Shown here piece after piece: positions 26,901-36,431 of a DNA stretch of 64,000 nt (the stretch's first letter is position 1; every line of letters begins with the position of its first letter). The DNA comes from Algoriphagus resistens (GTDB lineage Bacteria > Bacteroidota > Bacteroidia > Cytophagales > Cyclobacteriaceae), in assembly GCF_001442615.1 (NCBI RefSeq), contig NZ_LMXN01000007.1, forward strand, positions 1-64,000, written 5' to 3'. Below the pieces are notes generated by a model that made no database searches, was not told where the DNA came from, and saw only the letters and a program-made list of their open reading frames with translations. A program made the translations under genes and the position numbers.

Positions 26901-27169
26901 TTCTTGTCAAAAGTCAAATTGATCTCCCCTCTATCATAACTGGAGGTCGATGTTATCTCCTTTAGTTCTGAAAGTCTTGAAAACGCGCCCTCTAATGGAG
27001 AAGTCGCGAGTTTTTCTACTATTTCAGGAGATGCATTCGGGATACTGTATCCTATGGACAAAACCGACGAACGCTCTTTGGGAATCAAATCCACAGAAAG
27101 CATAGGTATCACTGCCAGCCCAAGAATGGACACGACCACGAATACAATCAGAATCCTGAATGGTGTCAT
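23990..27169 (-). CDS. RND efflux permease (second of a pair)
   Basis: A 1059-residue AcrB/CusA-type inner-membrane pump. The first hydrophobic segment (ILIVFVVVSILGLAVIPML) is followed by a large periplasmic domain, helices around residues 330-480, a second periplasmic domain and a C-terminal helix group. The TM4 segment FGLIVDNAIIMIDHL has the DN seen in many pumps in place of DD. TM10 has AVNAGIFIVNDLN. It starts 1 nt after the first permease, so it may form a mixed trimer with it as MdtB and MdtC do. The substrate is unknown. Confidence 0.88.
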   Translation of the reverse strand: MTPFRILIVFVVVSILGLAVIPMLSVDLIPKERSSVLSIGYSIPNASPEIVEKLATSPLEGAFSRLSELKEITSTSSYDRGEINLTFDKKADMEMKKFEISAMIRQIYPQMDPRVGYPSVTQTSQARADQKTAILTYSVNGPFASFEIKKIAEDILKPALTRYEEVEEVNVLGANDLQLFVTYDIQKMQAFGITRSQLGSAIRSAFGLTFPGSVMNFEGKTLFVQVDRSLQEKDQLENVVVSEMDGMEIRLRDVANLTLEEAEPTRYFRINGNNSVTLSVYNRDGVNKVLLAQKLKLAIQDAAKFLPAGFEVRLERDDTEFLEKELDKIYKRSALSILILVVFIFLINRNLKYLSILFLGILVNLSLCAIVLYFLRVDIHMYSLAGLTISFGLIVDNAIIMIDHLHKHKNRRVFLALLAASLTTIAALMIVFFLPEEQRRNLTEFSIVVSVMLGISLLIALVFTPAIYQVMFKESVTKGRRLTIPKLRKRVKALRGYERGIAWTAKYRKTFLTFLILLFGLPIFYLPAKWEDHEWYNKTVGNTFYQEEIRPYVDKALGGSMRMFARGVYEKGGYREATQTRLFVYCRLPFGNTLEQMDFIMREFESYLKDVEGIDQFVTSVNNGQSARIDITFKEAYENGALPYQLKGKLSVKSTDWSGAQWNIYGVGQGFYTGGSSDQIPSYRVKMMGYNFDELERQANILAEKLLVHKRIQEVKTNERAGYGEQKTEEYVLRLDQNKMALGHTNQFEVLTALQDMSKPQNASTFLTLEDKNYGLMIRERKSGDFSKFDMEQKGLIGGENKIYKISDYGTMTKETTTNSLHKENRQYIRIVAFEYMGSAKFGGEYLDEVLDEMKQTMPIGYEAKRDSYSWNYDQEKRQYALLGLLIIAVFMICSVLFENLKQPVYIIAIIPISFIGLFLIFSLFDFYFDQGGYSAFVMLGGLAVNAGIFIVNDLNNRSQGLYNRNVLKSVAGKAVPILLTIMSTCFGLIPFIIEGQNEVFWFSLAIGTIGGLIFSMIGVFWVLPVLLWKKGVVVEEKDVSEAKKPSRKRKWLFFRPRN

Positions 27170-27170
27170 A

Positions 27171-30100
27171 TTAAGCCGTTTTCAAAGATTTCTTGGAGAC
27201 AGTAAACCAATAAGCCAACGGCACAAAATACAAGGCTGTAAGGGTGCCGATAGTCAAGCCTCCAATCACCGCAAATACCAAGGGACGCTGCAAATCCGCC
27301 CCCAAACCACTGCTAAATACAATCGGGATCAGCGCCAAAATCGTCGTAATCGAAGTCATTAAAATGGGTTTGAGGCGGATCTGCCCAGCCTTATGAAGAG
27401 CCATTTCCAGAGCCTCAGCGGCTGAAATAGTATCCGATTCTACATAAGTGGAACGAAGGCGGTTGATCGTATCGATCTTCAAAATCGCATCATTGACCAT
27501 GATTCCCAGCATCACCACCAGTCCTATCGCTGACATCACGTTCAGGGAAGCTCCGCAGATCCAAAGCACCAAGAACGCCCCGCCTACCCCCAGAGGGAGA
27601 GTGAATACTACAATCAGCGGCTGGATAAAACTCTCAAACTGGGCTGCCAAAATGAAATACAACAGCAATACTGAAATCATCAAAATAACGATCAGTTGAC
27701 GGATATTTTCCTTGTCTTTAAAATACTGACCAACTAGGGTAACTCCCAAGTTTTTATCCTGACCCCAACGAAAATATGAGGCTGAGTTTTCATCTGGATC
27801 GTCCTTAGTAACATTCAGCGATTGGTAAATACCTCCCTTATCCGCCGTCACATATTTGTAATGGTCTTCATATCCGTATTCCACAAATTCGCCCAGAATG
27901 TAGGAAGTAGTATCCGAAACAATAACTCTGGTATTTCGCAGTAAATCTTCAAATCGTTCATTTGGTTCTTTTAGGCGAATGGGGGTGATCTCTCCAAACC
28001 GTCTTATATCTGTAATTGTGAAACTGCCAAAAAGCCTCTCAATCTGATCTTGAACCGCATCTACAGGAATCTGATACGTAGCCATTTTATCCGCCCGTAG
28101 TGTAAAAACAACTGAGGCTTCTTTCTGTAATCCAGGGCCACGCTCCCATTCCTGAGTTGGGAATTGGCTTAGCCAAGGATCCATTTTGTTTTCCGGAATG
28201 GGCCTTTTTGCTCCCAGATCCTTCCATCTTACTTCGTAAAATGGCATATTGGAACTGAAAAGCTGATCAAAAGCATTTGGCGCATCCCCAAGAGTAAAAG
28301 ATGCCTCAGGATAATTTTTCATAAGGTTCGCTTTCAGCTCTTTTATTGCAACTTCTTTCGCTTCCAAAGTTGGGAAAAGAAAATAAAGTAAAGACTGCTG
28401 GATAGAATTCTCTCCATCGAAAAGCAAAAACTGCTTCACTCCTACATCTGCTTCAGCCTGCTCATAGCTTCCTTCCATACTTTTCAGGAGTGCGAGCACA
28501 CGATCCCTGTTTTCAGATGCAGAAATGGGTTCACTCCAATCGATATCAAGCGTAGCATCCAATTTTTCAATTTCCGGCAAACCTGATGTTTTTAGCAAAA
28601 GACTGATGCCTAGACCAAGCGGAATGAGTGCTAAAAACACTAGCATTGCTAGCCTTCTATTTCCAATTACCTTATTGTATCCGAATTCATACATGCTTAA
28701 AACTTTGCCAAAAAACTTTCCCTCTCCATCATCATATGCTTTTTTACTCCGCGAAAACATCAGGAAATAAAGCATGGGAAGAAGTATAAATGCCACAGCT
28801 AGAGAAACTGACAAAATAGCTGTCACAGCCACAGCCTGGTCGAAGAACAGTGCCCCGGATATCCCACTCAAAAAAACCAGTGGCACAAACACCGCCAGCG
28901 TAGTAAGCACGGAGCTGATCAAAGCACCCATCACCTCGTCCACTCCTTGGACACAAGCTTCGAACAGTGGCAAACCGTTCCCCATCTTTCTTGTGATATT
29001 GTCCAGCACAATGATGGCATTATCGATCAGCATCCCAATCCCGAGCGCCAAACCTGAAAGGGATATTATATTGATGGAAAGGTCAAAAAAGTAAAAAATC
29101 AAGAAGCTGATCAGCAAGGAAGATGGCAGACTCACTCCAATGATCAGGGGAAGTCTGTAATCTTTCATAAAAAGAAAGAGTACTGCAAAAGCGAAAACAC
29201 CACCGAATAGTAGAGATGTTTCTAAATTGGAAATCGCAGCATTCAGAAGATTTGACTGATCTTGGGTAATCTCAAAACCCACCTGCGGATAATCTGTTTT
29301 AAACAATTCTATGGCCTCTTTGAGGGACGGAATCAGCTCGTTCATCTTGGCTGAAGCTTGCTTATGAACAGTTACGACCAGGCTTTCCTGAGTTCCGAAA
29401 AGGTGATATCCAAGTGTCTCCTGCGTTTCATACCCCACCTCAGCAAGTTTACCCAATGGGATAATTACTCCAGAGGAAGCCGCTACCGGCAAGCTCTCTA
29501 TGTCCGCAGGAGTATCTACTCTGGTGGCTAACCGAAGGTAATAACGGAATTGGCCGTCTTTCACGGAGATCCCCGGCAGCTCAGAGTTACCGGATTGAAT
29601 CGCCGAGATTACATTCTGCTGTGTCATTCCAAGTGCAGACAATGCTTCCGCATTTGGCTTCACCGTGATAATGCGCTCCTTTTTGCCATTGATATCTACA
29701 AGAGAAACACCTGGTAATTGCTCTATTCGTTTCTTTAGGACATTTTCTGCTAAAAGACTTACCTCTACATCATCAACGCCCTCTTTAGGCACCACTTGTA
29801 CCCTGGCAACAGGAATATCAGAAGTATTTATCCGAATGACCTCGGGACGATCTAGATTCTGGGGAAGATCATTTATCATCCTGTCTATTTTCTCATTGAC
29901 ATCAATGTAGGCTAATTCCATCTTGGTATTATAGCTGAATGTCAATCGGATTGTGCCAACTTCAGAACCAGCTTTGGAATCCATTTCCTCCAGACCATTC
30001 AATGTAATCAACCCTTCGCGGATTGGACTCAGTGCATTTTGCTCTATTGCTTCTGGAGAAGCATTTGGATATTTAACTTTCACCACAATCTGTGGCACAT

Positions 30101-30215
30101 CGATCGGGGGCAAAAGCGAAATAGGCAGCGTTTTCAGGACGATGAAGGCAAATACTATCAATGCCATAAAAGTCATAAACACTGCAATAGGCCGGGCCAG
30201 TAAAAATCTAACCAT
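27171..30215 (-). CDS. RND efflux permease (first of a pair)
   Basis: A 1014-residue AcrB-family permease with the standard arrangement of 12 helices and two periplasmic domains. The start MVRFLLARPIAVFMTFMALIVFAF is typical, TM4 reads GIGMLIDNAIIVLDNI and the C-terminal half has VMLGIMVNDAILKIDTI. It lies 3 nt after the adaptor gene and 1 nt before the second permease, so the three genes form one operon. It is clearly not a tandem copy of its partner, since the periplasmic domains differ strongly. Confidence 0.9.
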   Translation of the reverse strand: MVRFLLARPIAVFMTFMALIVFAFIVLKTLPISLLPPIDVPQIVVKVKYPNASPEAIEQNALSPIREGLITLNGLEEMDSKAGSEVGTIRLTFSYNTKMELAYIDVNEKIDRMINDLPQNLDRPEVIRINTSDIPVARVQVVPKEGVDDVEVSLLAENVLKKRIEQLPGVSLVDINGKKERIITVKPNAEALSALGMTQQNVISAIQSGNSELPGISVKDGQFRYYLRLATRVDTPADIESLPVAASSGVIIPLGKLAEVGYETQETLGYHLFGTQESLVVTVHKQASAKMNELIPSLKEAIELFKTDYPQVGFEITQDQSNLLNAAISNLETSLLFGGVFAFAVLFLFMKDYRLPLIIGVSLPSSLLISFLIFYFFDLSINIISLSGLALGIGMLIDNAIIVLDNITRKMGNGLPLFEACVQGVDEVMGALISSVLTTLAVFVPLVFLSGISGALFFDQAVAVTAILSVSLAVAFILLPMLYFLMFSRSKKAYDDGEGKFFGKVLSMYEFGYNKVIGNRRLAMLVFLALIPLGLGISLLLKTSGLPEIEKLDATLDIDWSEPISASENRDRVLALLKSMEGSYEQAEADVGVKQFLLFDGENSIQQSLLYFLFPTLEAKEVAIKELKANLMKNYPEASFTLGDAPNAFDQLFSSNMPFYEVRWKDLGAKRPIPENKMDPWLSQFPTQEWERGPGLQKEASVVFTLRADKMATYQIPVDAVQDQIERLFGSFTITDIRRFGEITPIRLKEPNERFEDLLRNTRVIVSDTTSYILGEFVEYGYEDHYKYVTADKGGIYQSLNVTKDDPDENSASYFRWGQDKNLGVTLVGQYFKDKENIRQLIVILMISVLLLYFILAAQFESFIQPLIVVFTLPLGVGGAFLVLWICGASLNVMSAIGLVVMLGIMVNDAILKIDTINRLRSTYVESDTISAAEALEMALHKAGQIRLKPILMTSITTILALIPIVFSSGLGADLQRPLVFAVIGGLTIGTLTALYFVPLAYWFTVSKKSLKTA

Positions 30216-30218
30216 GGC

Positions 30219-31289
30219 TTATTCTTTTACGATTTGAACCGGGGCTTGATGCGCAAGTTGAAGGTTATTGGAGGTGATTACCGTGCTGTTCTCCTCAATA
30301 CCATCTAGAATCTCCACTTCTTCTCCATTGTCTTTTCCCACTTCCACATAGTTCCATTTGGATTCCTTATTTTCTATAGTAAAGACCACCGCCCGGCCTG
30401 ATCGAAAAACAAGCGCATCTTTTGGCACGACCAGACTATTGTTTTGGGGGGCACGGATCACAGCTCGGGCGTTCATTCCCGGAAGGAGGTTTTTATTCGC
30501 AGGTAAGGAGATAGACACCTGAACCAATCCGCTCTCATCTACTTTTGGATTGATGCCCGTGACCTTACCGCTCAATGCGGTCTGGGTTTTAGAAACCGGG
30601 TAAACTTCTGCTTTTTGATTAATTGAAATAAGGCTGATCTCAGATTCCAATACTTTTACTTTCAGGATAAACTCTTGGGTCCCCAAGATTTGACAAAGCT
30701 CTTGGTTGGCACTCACCAGGCTACCGGCCTTAAACTTGAGATCTGCTACTTGACCTGATATTGGAGCCTTTACAACGCTTCTGTCAAAACTTAACTGAGC
30801 CTCTCTGAGATCAACTTCTGCGAGGAAGACCCCATTCGTGGCTTTAAGCTGGTCTTCTACTATTGCCTTTTGCTCTATACTATCAGAAGCAAATAATTTA
30901 GGAAAGCCATATTTGGCAGATTCATATAGCGCATTGGCATTGCGCAGTCCGATCTTGGCCTTCTCTAATTTAAAAGCCGGCTCTGTCGCATCCAATCTGG
31001 CGATGACATCACCTTTGTTTACAAATTGCCCCTCACGTACATTTACTTCCAATAGATACCCAGCCTGCTCGATAACTGTCATCACCTCTGCTCCTGCTTC
31101 CAATTTTCCCGGAGCACTGATCAGATAATCAAAGCTTTTGCGCTCAGCCGTGGCAATATTCACCTCAGTAGCGGCGACTTCATTTCTAAAGGATTCTGTG
31201 GGAGCTTCTTCGACCTTTTCCTTATCTTTCTCACAGGCAGAAAATAGGACTAATAAAAAACCGAAAAGTAAATGAGTAGAGTTTTTCAT
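30219..31289 (-). CDS. RND efflux periplasmic adaptor lipoprotein
   Basis: A 356-residue HlyD/AcrA-type membrane fusion protein. The lipoprotein signal ends LFSACEKD (lipidated Cys 19). A split lipoyl/barrel-sandwich domain (AGYLLEVNVREGQFVNKGDVIARL and KAPISGQVADLKFKAGSLV) brackets an alpha-hairpin, followed by a beta-barrel and membrane-proximal domain. It is the first gene of the efflux operon and should link the two permeases to a TolC-like channel encoded elsewhere. Confidence 0.92.
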   Translation of the reverse strand: MKNSTHLLFGFLLVLFSACEKDKEKVEEAPTESFRNEVAATEVNIATAERKSFDYLISAPGKLEAGAEVMTVIEQAGYLLEVNVREGQFVNKGDVIARLDATEPAFKLEKAKIGLRNANALYESAKYGFPKLFASDSIEQKAIVEDQLKATNGVFLAEVDLREAQLSFDRSVVKAPISGQVADLKFKAGSLVSANQELCQILGTQEFILKVKVLESEISLISINQKAEVYPVSKTQTALSGKVTGINPKVDESGLVQVSISLPANKNLLPGMNARAVIRAPQNNSLVVPKDALVFRSGRAVVFTIENKESKWNYVEVGKDNGEEVEILDGIEENSTVITSNNLQLAHQAPVQIVKE

Positions 31290-31370
31290 TGAAATAGTAG
31301 TTTCAACTATTAAGAAACTAACTAATTCTTCAATCTCAAAATCTTTATTGTATAAAGGATGTTAATGATT

Positions 31371-31865
31371 CTAAAAAAAAGGAATTCTTGTATCTATTTC
31401 TGCCTTAGGCGGAACTATAACTTTTTCCACCCGTCTCAGCCGCATTGTGGAAGGCGGATCGTCCCCAAAATACTCTATAAGTCGATCTATTTCTCCGGGA
31501 TTTTCCACTTCAATCCTCACTGTGGTGATTCCATCATGAAGAAGTCCTAGTTTCACCCCCGCGGCTCGCGACAAATCCACGATCCTCCTCGAGTTTTTAG
31601 GAAGCCTGTCATTCACTCTAACCCAGACCGACTCGCCCGTATCTTCGCGAGAGACCTTTATTCGGGTATTGAATGGTAATGTTTTATGTGCAGCAGTGAG
31701 GCTATCCATGTGGAAAATCTCTCCATTTGACGTCTTCCTCAAATGAAATCTTCGCCCATAGAAGCTTGCTACTCCTTCCTGAATAAACAAAGCATCTGGA
31801 GCCATTATTGGTTGAGATTGCTCGGACACGAGCGAGGCAACGAAAATAAGGAGCCAATTCCACAT
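31371..31865 (-). CDS. RlpA-like septal ring lytic transglycosylase family protein
   Basis: A 164-residue exported protein with a double-psi beta-barrel. I use the ATG giving MWNWLLIFVASLVSEQSQ as signal peptide; the longer frame overlaps the divergent sbcD start. The barrel has GVASFYGRRFHLRKTSNGE and the active-site-like Asp in VRVNDRLPKNSRRIVDLS, both RlpA hallmarks. There is no SPOR domain. RlpA cleaves denuded peptidoglycan in some bacteria; activity here is inferred. Confidence 0.8.
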   Translation of the reverse strand: MWNWLLIFVASLVSEQSQPIMAPDALFIQEGVASFYGRRFHLRKTSNGEIFHMDSLTAAHKTLPFNTRIKVSREDTGESVWVRVNDRLPKNSRRIVDLSRAAGVKLGLLHDGITTVRIEVENPGEIDRLIEYFGDDPPSTMRLRRVEKVIVPPKAEIDTRIPFF

Positions 31866-31989
31866 AGGATAATCTGGATTATTGCCTGTCTTTTCAATAA
31901 AGATGCCAATTAATGACAATTGTATTAAATGGCTTGCAGCAAGTACTTCGCTGAAGTAACTTGGTTTTTCATCCATTTTTAGACGACAC

Positions 31990-33219
31990 ATGATCAAAAT
32001 CCTCCACACTGCAGACTGGCATTTGGGAAAAAGACTTCAGGAGTATTCCAGACTGGAAGAACAAAAACGGGTTTTAGAAGAAATCAGGCAAATCGCTGAC
32101 CGGGAGAAGGTAGACTTAATTCTATTGGCTGGGGATATTTTTGACACTTTTAACCCCAGTCATGAAGCGGTGGAATTGCTTTATAAATCACTTCGCAGAC
32201 TGACAAATGGAGGGAGGAGGCCTATTATAGCGATTTCAGGAAATCATGATAGTACGCAGTTTGTCGAAGCCCCGGATCCATTGGCCCGGGAGATGGGCAT
32301 CTTTTTCTATGGAAAATACGATACCCTCATCCCATTGGGAAACCTGGATAATGGAATAGAAATCACACAAGCGGATTCTGGTTTTGTGGAATTGAAATTG
32401 CCTCAAATAGACTTTCCGGTCCGAATTATTTTGGCTCCATACGCCAATGAAGTTTCGATGAAAACTTATCTGGGTGAAGGAGATCGCGAGGAGGAGTTCC
32501 GCAATCTGATGGGAGCAAACTGGAAGAAAATAGCAAACCAGTATTGCGATGAACAAGGAGTCAATCTCTTTGCCGGCCATTTCTTCTTTATGAAGGAAGG
32601 TGAAAAACCTGAGCCCGAACCAGAATCCGAACGTCCTATCCTGCACGTGGGCGGAACTCAGGCACTATTCACCAAAAATATTCCTTCGCAGATCCAATAT
32701 GCAGCTTTGGGACATTTGCATCGCTATCATTGGTTGAGTCACGAGCATTGCCCAGTGGTGTATTCCAGCTCTCCCCTCGCCTACTCTTTCAGTGAAGCTG
32801 ACCAGGAGAAGAAGGTAGTAATCATCGAAGCCGAACCCGGCAAGCCTGTAAATTATAAGGCTATTGGCTTGAAAGAAGGTAGACCGCTCTATCGGAAAAC
32901 GTTTGATAACCTTCCGCAAACCCTTGTTTGGTTGGAAGAGAACCCCTATTGCTTTGTAGAATTAACATATGTGACGGAAAGCAGTATTGAGGCAGCCACA
33001 AGAAAAGCAATAATGAAAGCACACGACGGTATCGTAAATTTGATTCCACAGATAAAAAACCCTTTGGGTCGCGAAAATCAGAGTTTGCAGGTCGAAGATC
33101 TGGAAAAAGATATGGAAAGTCTCTTTAAACTATTCTACGAAAGCGAAAAAGGCCAGAAACCAAACGAGGAATTACTCACAATTTTCAAAGAAATCACCAG
33201 CCAAAACGACCACGCATGA
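31990..33219 (+). CDS. sbcD: Exonuclease subunit SbcD
   Basis: A 409-residue calcineurin-like metallophosphoesterase, the nuclease half of the SbcCD (Mre11-Rad50 type) complex that opens hairpins and processes DNA ends. Metal motifs are HTADWHLGK (residues 5-13), LAGDIFDTFNP, SGNHDS, FAGHFF and GHLHRYH. The gene overlaps sbcC by four bases (ATGA). Confidence 0.96.
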   Translation: MIKILHTADWHLGKRLQEYSRLEEQKRVLEEIRQIADREKVDLILLAGDIFDTFNPSHEAVELLYKSLRRLTNGGRRPIIAISGNHDSTQFVEAPDPLAREMGIFFYGKYDTLIPLGNLDNGIEITQADSGFVELKLPQIDFPVRIILAPYANEVSMKTYLGEGDREEEFRNLMGANWKKIANQYCDEQGVNLFAGHFFFMKEGEKPEPEPESERPILHVGGTQALFTKNIPSQIQYAALGHLHRYHWLSHEHCPVVYSSSPLAYSFSEADQEKKVVIIEAEPGKPVNYKAIGLKEGRPLYRKTFDNLPQTLVWLEENPYCFVELTYVTESSIEAATRKAIMKAHDGIVNLIPQIKNPLGRENQSLQVEDLEKDMESLFKLFYESEKGQKPNEELLTIFKEITSQNDHA

Positions 33220-36200
33220 TTCCGGTTAGACTTGAGATTCAGGGATTGTATTCCTACAAAGAAAAACAGACAATAGCATTTGACAAGCTCACAGCAGCCG
33301 GACTGTTTGGGATTTTTGGTGCGGTGGGAAGTGGTAAATCATCAATTTTGGAAGGGGTTCTTTTGGCACTTTATGGAAGCACTGAGCGACTTTCTGACCG
33401 CGGGGAAAAGAACAGCATGGTCAATTTGCAGAGTGATCAGTTGCTGTTAAACTTCGAATTCAGTTCCGGACTGAATAACGCAAAAACCTATTTGGCGCGC
33501 TATTGCGCCAAAAGAAATTCTAAGAACTTTGACGATATCCGGCCAGCAGAACACACGTTTTATGAAAAAGTGGATGGAAAGTGGGAACCGATAACAGCAC
33601 GGGCTGAAGAGATCGTCGGCATGCGAAAGGAGCATTTCAAGCAGACGGTGATTATTCCTCAGGGGAAATTCCGGGAGTTTATTGACCAAAAACCGCTCGA
33701 TCAAGCCAAAATGATGAAGGAGCTTTTCGGACTGGAGCGCTTTGATCTTTCTTTCAAAACCGGCATTCTCCTCAAATCCGTCAAAGAGCAAAAAATCCGT
33801 TTGGAGACTCAGTTGCAAGGCTTGGAAGAATATTCAGAAGAAATCCTGCAAGACAAGCAAGGTCTATTTTCTGAATTGAAAACCCATGCAAATGAGGCTT
33901 CCCTTAAGCTCAAAAACGCGGAAGTAGAATTCAAAACCCAAGAGAACATCCGGGAGAAAAACCAACAATTGCTCAAGTTTAGAGCCGAAAGGGAAGATCT
34001 GAATCTTCTGAAACCGGAAATCGAGAAACAACGGGAACTACATTCTGAGTTTCTCAAAGCCAAAACTTACCTCAAACCGGTATGGGAACAGATACGGGAT
34101 ACAAAAGCTGATTTTGAAAAATATAAGGTCAGAGTCATCGACTGTGAACGATTTAAAATTGAGTTTGCCAGAGAAGTTGCAGATTTGGAAAAGGAAGAAG
34201 AGGAGCTTAAAAAAAAGAATCAGGAAAGGCCCCAGCGTGAGGAGAAAATCCGTGACCTTAAGAAAGTTGTAGAAATCCAGAAGCTCGAAATCCAGAGAGA
34301 GGAAGCAGATTCGACTTTAAGTAATTTCAAACCCACTATAGAAGTTAAAAAACAATCCCAAAAAGTACTGGAAACAAAGATTACTGAACTGGAAAATGAA
34401 ATTGAGAAAATCAGCGCCACAGATAGTTCGGCCTTGGCTAATCTGATCAGTTCCTCAAAAGACTGGAAACAACTGGAGTCTCAATTGGATAAAACTCAAT
34501 TGGAAGCAAAAGAATTAACCATAGAAGCAGCTAATGTCAAAGGACAGATTCAAGCACTGGCAACCAGTATTCCAGAAGGTGAGGAATCATTTGAAACTTG
34601 GTTAGAATCCCAGAAAACCGCAATACAAGAATTGGAAAAGCAGCGGGACACCTTGATTCAAAAACAAGGTCTTGCTGCGCATGTTCACTTATTACATCAG
34701 GGTGAAGCCTGTCCACTTTGCGGAGCTCTAGAACATCCAACCCCCCTTGAAAGCGATGGAGAAAGTGATCTGGAGAAAAAAAACACACGAATACAAGAGG
34801 CCAAACTAATTCTAGAAAACATTCAAACCTCTAGATCATCACGAAACGAATTAGTCTTCCATCTGGAAAATCACCAAAAAAAACTACATTCGACCAATCT
34901 CGAAATTCAGGAACTCCAGCAAAGGTTAGCTGAATTAAAAGCCAATCTGGCAGAATATGAGATAAATTCCCAGACCAGCTTACTGGAAAAAATCCAGGCG
35001 ATAGAACAAAGTAGTCAGATCAGAGAAAAAATACTTCAAGAAATAAAGACACTTCGTAAAAACTGGGAAGCCAGTCGGATAGAAATCGATCAATTCGAGA
35101 AAGAAATACTACAAGCGCAGTTGAAACTTCAATCAATCCTGTCCAACATTTCCTCCAAAAAAGAAGAGATCAGAGATATGGCTTTTTGTAAAGCATATTT
35201 CCACCAAACTCCTCAAGCTATTCAAGCTACCATTGAAGGTGTTGAGGCAAATATAGAAAAAGCCCTACTGGCGCTGGACGGAAAGCAAAAACACCTTCAG
35301 ATTAAACGAGGAGAGCAGATCAGAAATCTGACAGATATCGATAATTTCACCCAGCTTCGAGACCAAAGCTCTACAAAACTCCAGAACCTAAATTCGGAAT
35401 ATGATTCGTTGAAAACCAAGTATGGATTTATGGATGAAGATCGATTGATCCATTTATTCCACCACTCGATTGATGCCGAGAAAATGGCCCGTGAGATCTC
35501 CCAGTTTGACCAGAAACTAGCCATCGCCGAAAACAGGATTCAGGAATTGGAGGGAGAAAATGGCGTTGCCGAGTTTCAGGAGCAAGCATTTCAGGAGCTT
35601 TCTTCCCAATTCAACGAGTTGAAAATCAAGGCTGAATCTTTCCAAAACCAGGTTCTTTTACTAGACAAGGAAATTCAGGAAATCCTCACTAAACTTTCGG
35701 AAAAGAAGGTTTTGATGAAAGAATTTGCCAAACTGGAGATCAGAGAAAGCTACCTCAAGGAACTTGACACTATGTTCCGGGGCAGTGGATTTGTGAAGTT
35801 CGTAAGCTCCATTTATCTCAAGGAACTATGCAATACTGCGAATGTACGCTTTATGAAATTTTGTAAAAACCAGCTCAGCCTTGACATCGACGACAATAAT
35901 ACGTTCTGGGTGATTGACTACCTCAATGGAGGCAAAAAGCGTCTGCTGAAAACACTATCTGGAGGACAAACTTTCCAAGCCTCGCTTTGTCTTGCCCTGG
36001 CTTTGGCAGAAAAGGTAAAAGCACTCAATCAGGCTGATCAAAGCTTTTTCTTTATGGATGAAGGATTCGGGGCTTTGGACAAAAATGCGCTTCGGGTGGT
36101 TTTTGAAACACTCAAGTCCCTTCGTCATGAAAATCGGATTGTCGGAATCATCAGTCATGTGGAGGATTTGCAGCAGGAAATCGGTGTCTTCGCAAATGTG

Positions 36201-36245
36201 GAACTCGATCCTGAGCGAGGATCCCAAGTGAGTTATTCCTTCTAA
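33216..36245 (+). CDS. sbcC: Exonuclease subunit SbcC
   Basis: A 1009-residue SMC/Rad50-type ATPase. The Walker A motif GAVGSGKSS lies near residue 36; long coiled coils flank a zinc hook CPLC near residue 500; the ABC signature LSGGQTFQASL and Walker B FFFMDEGFGALDK are near the C-terminus. With SbcD it processes hairpins and protein-blocked ends. The pair forms a two-gene operon ending at the strong terminator at 36381-36414. Confidence 0.96.
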   Translation: MIPVRLEIQGLYSYKEKQTIAFDKLTAAGLFGIFGAVGSGKSSILEGVLLALYGSTERLSDRGEKNSMVNLQSDQLLLNFEFSSGLNNAKTYLARYCAKRNSKNFDDIRPAEHTFYEKVDGKWEPITARAEEIVGMRKEHFKQTVIIPQGKFREFIDQKPLDQAKMMKELFGLERFDLSFKTGILLKSVKEQKIRLETQLQGLEEYSEEILQDKQGLFSELKTHANEASLKLKNAEVEFKTQENIREKNQQLLKFRAEREDLNLLKPEIEKQRELHSEFLKAKTYLKPVWEQIRDTKADFEKYKVRVIDCERFKIEFAREVADLEKEEEELKKKNQERPQREEKIRDLKKVVEIQKLEIQREEADSTLSNFKPTIEVKKQSQKVLETKITELENEIEKISATDSSALANLISSSKDWKQLESQLDKTQLEAKELTIEAANVKGQIQALATSIPEGEESFETWLESQKTAIQELEKQRDTLIQKQGLAAHVHLLHQGEACPLCGALEHPTPLESDGESDLEKKNTRIQEAKLILENIQTSRSSRNELVFHLENHQKKLHSTNLEIQELQQRLAELKANLAEYEINSQTSLLEKIQAIEQSSQIREKILQEIKTLRKNWEASRIEIDQFEKEILQAQLKLQSILSNISSKKEEIRDMAFCKAYFHQTPQAIQATIEGVEANIEKALLALDGKQKHLQIKRGEQIRNLTDIDNFTQLRDQSSTKLQNLNSEYDSLKTKYGFMDEDRLIHLFHHSIDAEKMAREISQFDQKLAIAENRIQELEGENGVAEFQEQAFQELSSQFNELKIKAESFQNQVLLLDKEIQEILTKLSEKKVLMKEFAKLEIRESYLKELDTMFRGSGFVKFVSSIYLKELCNTANVRFMKFCKNQLSLDIDDNNTFWVIDYLNGGKKRLLKTLSGGQTFQASLCLALALAEKVKALNQADQSFFFMDEGFGALDKNALRVVFETLKSLRHENRIVGIISHVEDLQQEIGVFANVELDPERGSQVSYSF

Positions 36246-36380
36246 TAGAAAAAAATAACCTGCAGAGTAAATCAATAGAAGTTCTCGTATTTATTTTATA
36301 ATCAGCTATTTACAAGATGATTTTTAGAGGGATTTTGATAGAAAAATCAGCAAAGAATATTTCATAATTGAAATGGGACA

Positions 36381-36414
36381 AAAAAATCCTCTGACAACTG
36401 CCAGAGGATTTTTT
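36381..36414. terminator. Bidirectional terminator between sbcC and the esterase gene
   Basis: A perfect 13-bp stem AAAAAATCCTCTG/CAGAGGATTTTTT with an 8-nt loop gives T6 tracts on both strands. It sits between convergent genes. Confidence 0.9.
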
Positions 36415-36431
36415 GAATTAAGAAAACCTAT

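Noticed and set aside
31866-32009. Extended N-terminus of the RlpA-like protein
   Set aside because: Overlaps the sbcD start on the other strand and lacks a signal peptide; the inner ATG yields a good one.
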